Assembly: GCF_030463565.1 (NCBI RefSeq)
Contig: NC_134656.1
Span: forward strand, 2,733,001 to 2,797,000
Reading direction: 5' to 3'
DNA from: Pelecanus crispus
Lineage: Eukaryota > Chordata > Aves > Pelecaniformes > Pelecanidae
Length of the DNA: 64,000 bases
The position numbers and the translations under genes are program-made. This document shows positions 54,466 to 64,000 of this stretch, in pieces (the first letter of the stretch is position 1; every line of letters starts with the position of its first letter). The notes beneath the pieces are model-generated. The model was not told the origin of the DNA. It did not search any database and was given only the letters and a program-made list of their open reading frames with translations.

Positions 54466-55987
54466 TTCCCCACATCATGTAAAAACAGGGCCAGGGAGGT
54501 GAGGGATAAACCTTTCACTTATAGGAAATGATGATTTATGATTAATTTCCAAAAGAAGGAAATCCTTTTTTAATCAAAATAATTTATAGGGTTAATCCAA
54601 AGGCAGTATTTGCCTGCCAGGTCCCTTGCTTGACAGCACAGAAATGAAGACAAGGTGAAGATGGATGGGGTTTGTCCTCGGGATTTGAATCAGCTCTGCA
54701 CAGGAGGGCCTGTAGTCAAGGGTACCTGTATTATTTATGGCCAAGGTTTTCGAAAGGGAATAGCTGATCTTGGATCCCTTGGGTTTGGTCGCCCAACGTG
54801 TGACCTGTGCAGAGTACAAACCTCCTTGAAAAATGGCCTTTAGAAATCCTATTTCCCCCCTTGAGCCTTTGGGAATTCGTAAGATTTGTTGTATCTGGTG
54901 CTGGTTGCTGGAGCTAGGCGGGCTGAAACCCGGGATTCCCCATTTAACGCTGCTGGGTGCGAACTGAGCAGCGCTGGACCCAACAAGGAGCAGAGGAGCG
55001 TGCAAACTGCGGCGACATCCCTCTCCCTCCAGATTTCATAGAGCAAAGGGGTTTAAAGAAATGGGGTTTTCTGGTTGCTGCGTGGATGTTTGGGAATGTG
55101 TGGTTCCAGTGCGTGACTGAGTGATGCTGGTTTTACCCTGAAGAGGAATGGTTGCCCTTCTGCTACCCTGCTGCTGGCTGTGGGAAGGAGAGGTGCTCGG
55201 TGCTGCACAGGACCTGGCTCTTGGGATGTAACTGCACTTCAGCTTTAAGTTAATTTGTCCTCACATCTGCTGCTTATTAAATTAATGCTGGATGGTTCCC
55301 TGGAATGAGCACTACAGATTTTTATAGCCTGTCACAGGTGCTCAGGTGCTGCAATGAGGTCCGGACACTGAAAACAAGGCAGGCAAACCATACAGGAGTC
55401 CACACACCCAGTGGAAAATATGCTGGGGTTTGTCATTCGCAAGGCTGACAACTGTTGAGGAAGAGATGAGGCAAGAAAAGACAAGACAAGATGGGCTTGG
55501 TACTATGCTGATGTTATTTATAATCTCACTACAGACCTAATTTCTCTTGTGGCTTTAATCCTCCCCCTTTTCAGCCAGCAATCTATTATATTGGAAGATA
55601 TTGTAGATGCTTTGAGAGTAGGGAAATTATTATACATAAAATATGTAGCTAGTATTATTAGAACAGACTTTGATTAATTTTGCAGCTGGTAAAATTACCC
55701 CTGCCTGAAAATGAAATCCATTTTCTATCCGTGTGGAAGTAATTGTGTTACTATCAAAGCTAGTTCTAAAGCAAAACGGAGAGGGCTCGTGCGAGGAATC
55801 GGGGATGCGAGATGAAGGGCTAGAGTGATAATTCCTTGCTAACACAAGCAACTATCCTTTCCTCCACAAAAAGTCTTCATAACTTCAATAGAGTAGTTAT
55901 TTGTGGTATATTTAAGGTACATTCAAGTATATAGATACGTTCAAGTAACCTCTTGTCTCAATCTCACCTTTGATTTGCATATTGCCT

Positions 55988-56080
55988 ATGGGCAGAGACT
56001 AACGTTTGTATTTGTACTATGTGTTTGTACAGCACCGGGCACAGCAGAGCCCCGTTCTCATGGGCAGGTCCATCAGCCCA
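55988..56080 (+). repeat. L2/MIR-type 3' tail relic
   Basis: The segment runs gggcagagact..., a T/TG-rich middle, then gtttgtacagcaccgggcac and gagccccgttctc. This reproduces, in order, the familiar 3' end shared by ancient amniote L2-like elements (gcagggact... / tacagcacctagcac / ggggcccc). It is old and diverged. The RE1-like element lies within it. Confidence 0.55.
56028..56048 (+). promoter_or_regulatory. REST/NRSF (RE1)-like element upstream of CHRNA4
   Basis: AGCACC and GCACAGC half-sites stand with the canonical two-base spacing. About 14 of the 19 informative RE1 consensus positions match by eye; the mismatches are at position 2, at position 13 and at the last three. It sits inside an L2-like repeat tail about 870 nt before the CHRNA4 start codon. 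REST represses neuronal genes in non-neuronal cells, so the placement makes sense, but the right half-site is imperfect and binding is unproven. Confidence 0.35.
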
Positions 56081-56663
56081 GTAACTGTCGACAGCAAAGA
56101 TACCCGGGCCAGAAACCTCTCTCAGGATAATTACCCTGTTAGTCTACAGGAGTGATTTTGAAAAGCACTTGGACAAGATTAACCAGACAGCTTTTGTTAA
56201 TTAAGAACTGTTTGGGCTTCAGGTGCTGTAAAGGTCCCAGATGGCCCCATGCCCACCACCTCTGGCTGCAGCTGGGGTCTGCATCTCCCCCTTTATTTCT
56301 CATGCTAAAAGTTTTCCTCCCTGCAGCCTGCTTGCTGGAGCGCACAGATTCTCTCCTCCTCCTAAGCAGGAGGTGGGCAGGTCTAACTACATTAAATATA
56401 CAAACGTACTGTGTTCCCTCTCTGCTCCACCAAGGGCTGGCGTGGGCATCAGTGGCCCAGCAGCAGCAAAATCCGAGCAAAGGCTGCCCAAAGGGCTGGG
56501 GGAAGGGTGAAAGCAGCCGCAGCAGCAGCGGCGACAAGTAAACCGAGCAGTCAAACCGCCCCGTAAGAAAGGGGAGAGGAGCAAGCAGGAGAGCCCAGGG
56601 AGGCTGTGCGTTTCGTGTCTCTACAAGAGCTTTCTGCAGCCCTTACGCATCTCTTGCAAGTAT

Positions 56664-56783
56664 ATGAGCATCGGTGTCCCAGGGAAGAGCATCCTTCTAG
56701 GAGGAAGAGCTGGGAATCAGTCAGAAGAGAAAAGAAAAAAACAAATAAACCACCAGCTATTATCCCTTCCTGGAGGCAGGTGA
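56664..56783 (+). other. Upstream ORF 1 in the CHRNA4 leader (39 codons)
   Basis: An ATG with a weak context (T at -3) opens 39 codons beginning MSIGVPGKSILLGG and ends in TGA 115 nt before the CHRNA4 start codon. It would only matter if the transcript starts upstream of 56,664, which is not known. It has no recognised homologue. Confidence 0.4.
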
Positions 56784-56812
56784 GAGGGAGAGAGAGAAAG
56801 GAGTTTAGGGGA

Positions 56813-56878
56813 ATGAAGCTGGAGGATCCAGAGACTCTGAGAGGAAAAGTTGCCCTGATGGGAGACTCTGCCTACTAG
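56813..56878 (+). other. Upstream ORF 2 in the CHRNA4 leader (21 codons)
   Basis: An ATG with G at -3 opens 21 codons beginning MKLEDPETLRGKVALMG. It ends with TAG 20 nt before the CHRNA4 ATG and is out of frame with it. Because it lies so close to the start codon it is probably included in the mRNA. uORFs of this kind commonly reduce translation of the main frame. The peptide is not recognised. Confidence 0.55.
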
Positions 56879-56898
56879 AGCCTGAGCTCTGCTCCACA

Positions 56899-56959
56899 AT
56901 GGGATTTCTCGTGCCTAAAGGAAACCTCCTCCTCCTGCTGTGTGCCAGCGTCTTCCCCG
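56899..56959 (+). CDS. CHRNA4: CHRNA4 exon 1 (coding part): start codon and signal peptide
   Basis: This exon begins the neuronal nicotinic acetylcholine receptor alpha-4 subunit, a ligand-gated cation channel subunit of the Cys-loop family that works at the neuronal plasma membrane, usually with beta-2. It encodes 20 residues plus one base, beginning MGFLVPKGNLLLLL. This is a typical signal peptide with a leucine run, and it closely matches the avian alpha-4 N-terminus as I remember it. The ATG has a good Kozak context (A at -3, G at +4). The exon ends at CCG|gtaagt, a strong donor, and leaves phase 1. The frame stays open into intron 1 to 57,114, but the donor and the fit with exon 2 (G+CC = Ala) show that the exon ends at 56,959. 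From memory, chicken differs at residues 6 and 18. The four exons in this window give 368 nt, or 122 codons plus 2 nt. The gene is cut only by the window edge and I see no damage. Confidence 0.96.
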
Positions 56960-61767
<4,808 letters not shown>

Positions 61768-61812
61768 GATGAGAAAAATCAAATGATGACCACGAATGTG
61801 TGGGTGAAGCAG
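61768..61812 (+). CDS. CHRNA4: CHRNA4 exon 3: 45-nt micro-sized exon of the ligand-binding domain
   Basis: This 45-nt exon lies between acceptor gcatttcag and donor AAGCAG|gtgagt and encodes DEKNQMMTTNVWVKQ. A 45-nt exon 3 is characteristic of nicotinic receptor alpha and beta genes, and the peptide matches vertebrate alpha-4. It forms part of the beta-1/beta-2 region and starts the loop D strand, whose conserved tryptophan (VWVKQ) is visible. Both flanking introns are phase 0. It is too short to be found by open-reading-frame length and was located by frame continuity and splice sites. Confidence 0.97.

Positions 61813-64000
<2,188 letters not shown>

Larger units (their letters stand above)
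42001..56449. other. Intergenic spacer proximal to CHRNA4: no supported gene
   Basis: It contains the TAATTA inverted repeat at 42.66 kb, MIR-like relics at 48.0, 52.6 and 54.4 kb, and an L2 tail with the RE1-like element at 56.0 kb. AT-rich unique stretches at 44.2-44.3 and 55.5-55.75 kb, with TAATTA, TTAATT and homeodomain-like strings, look like candidate distal enhancers, but conservation could not be assessed. Confidence 0.55.
56450..56898 (+). promoter_or_regulatory. CHRNA4: Presumed CHRNA4 core promoter and 5' leader
   Basis: The ~450 nt before the start codon are CpG-richer than the upstream spacer. They carry a GC box-like CCGCCCC at 56,556-56,562, a GCA/GCC triplet tract at about 56,513-56,533, and a purine-rich stretch from 56,760 to 56,850. 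I see no convincing TATA box at a sensible distance, in line with a TATA-less neuronal gene promoter. The transcription start cannot be fixed from sequence alone, so the limits are approximate. A CAG|gtgag donor-like string at 56,778-56,785 is probably not used, because this gene family normally starts in the ATG-bearing exon. Confidence 0.6.

Overview
The window looks like a stretch of bird chromosome that is mostly intergenic and ends inside one clearly recognisable gene, CHRNA4, which encodes the neuronal nicotinic acetylcholine receptor alpha-4 subunit. Evidence for a vertebrate: the gene is split by canonical GT-AG introns, there are no bacterial-style gene runs, and the sequence contains decayed MIR/L2-type repeats. 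Evidence for a bird: two old, truncated CR1 retroposons, low overall repeat density, short introns, and an alpha-4 N-terminus very close to the chicken protein as I remember it. It seems to differ from chicken at a few residues, so the species is probably another bird. The species call is an inference.

Layout. Positions 1 to about 56,450 contain no gene I can support. They hold unique AT/GC-mixed sequence, mononucleotide tracts, a few microsatellites, two minus-strand CR1 fragments (near 20.4 and 22.0 kb), several MIR/L2-like relics, small CpG clusters, and a few inverted repeats and motif groups that could be regulatory. In mammals KCNQ2 lies 5' of CHRNA4 in the same orientation. This region would then be the KCNQ2-CHRNA4 spacer, but no KCNQ2 exon is visible. 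From about 56,450 the sequence becomes CpG-richer: this is the presumed promoter and 5' leader of CHRNA4, with two upstream ORFs. Coding exons lie at 56,899-56,959, 58,223-58,374, 61,768-61,812 and 61,904-62,013. Intron 4 runs off the right edge, so the rest of the ligand-binding domain, the membrane segments and the cytoplasmic loop are outside the window.

The four exons join into one continuous open frame (368 nt, intron phases 1, 0, 0, 2). It covers the signal peptide and the first part of the extracellular ligand-binding domain, up to the loop A tyrosine. Alpha-4 assembles with beta-2 (and others) into the main high-affinity brain nicotinic receptor.

I found no undescribed multi-gene system. 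The most checkable observations are an L2-derived REST/NRSF-like element about 0.87 kb upstream of the CHRNA4 start codon, an upstream ORF ending 20 nt before that start codon, a 13-bp perfect inverted repeat of homeodomain-type sites at 42.66 kb, and two 18-bp palindromes built from the same 8-mer arms 17 kb apart.
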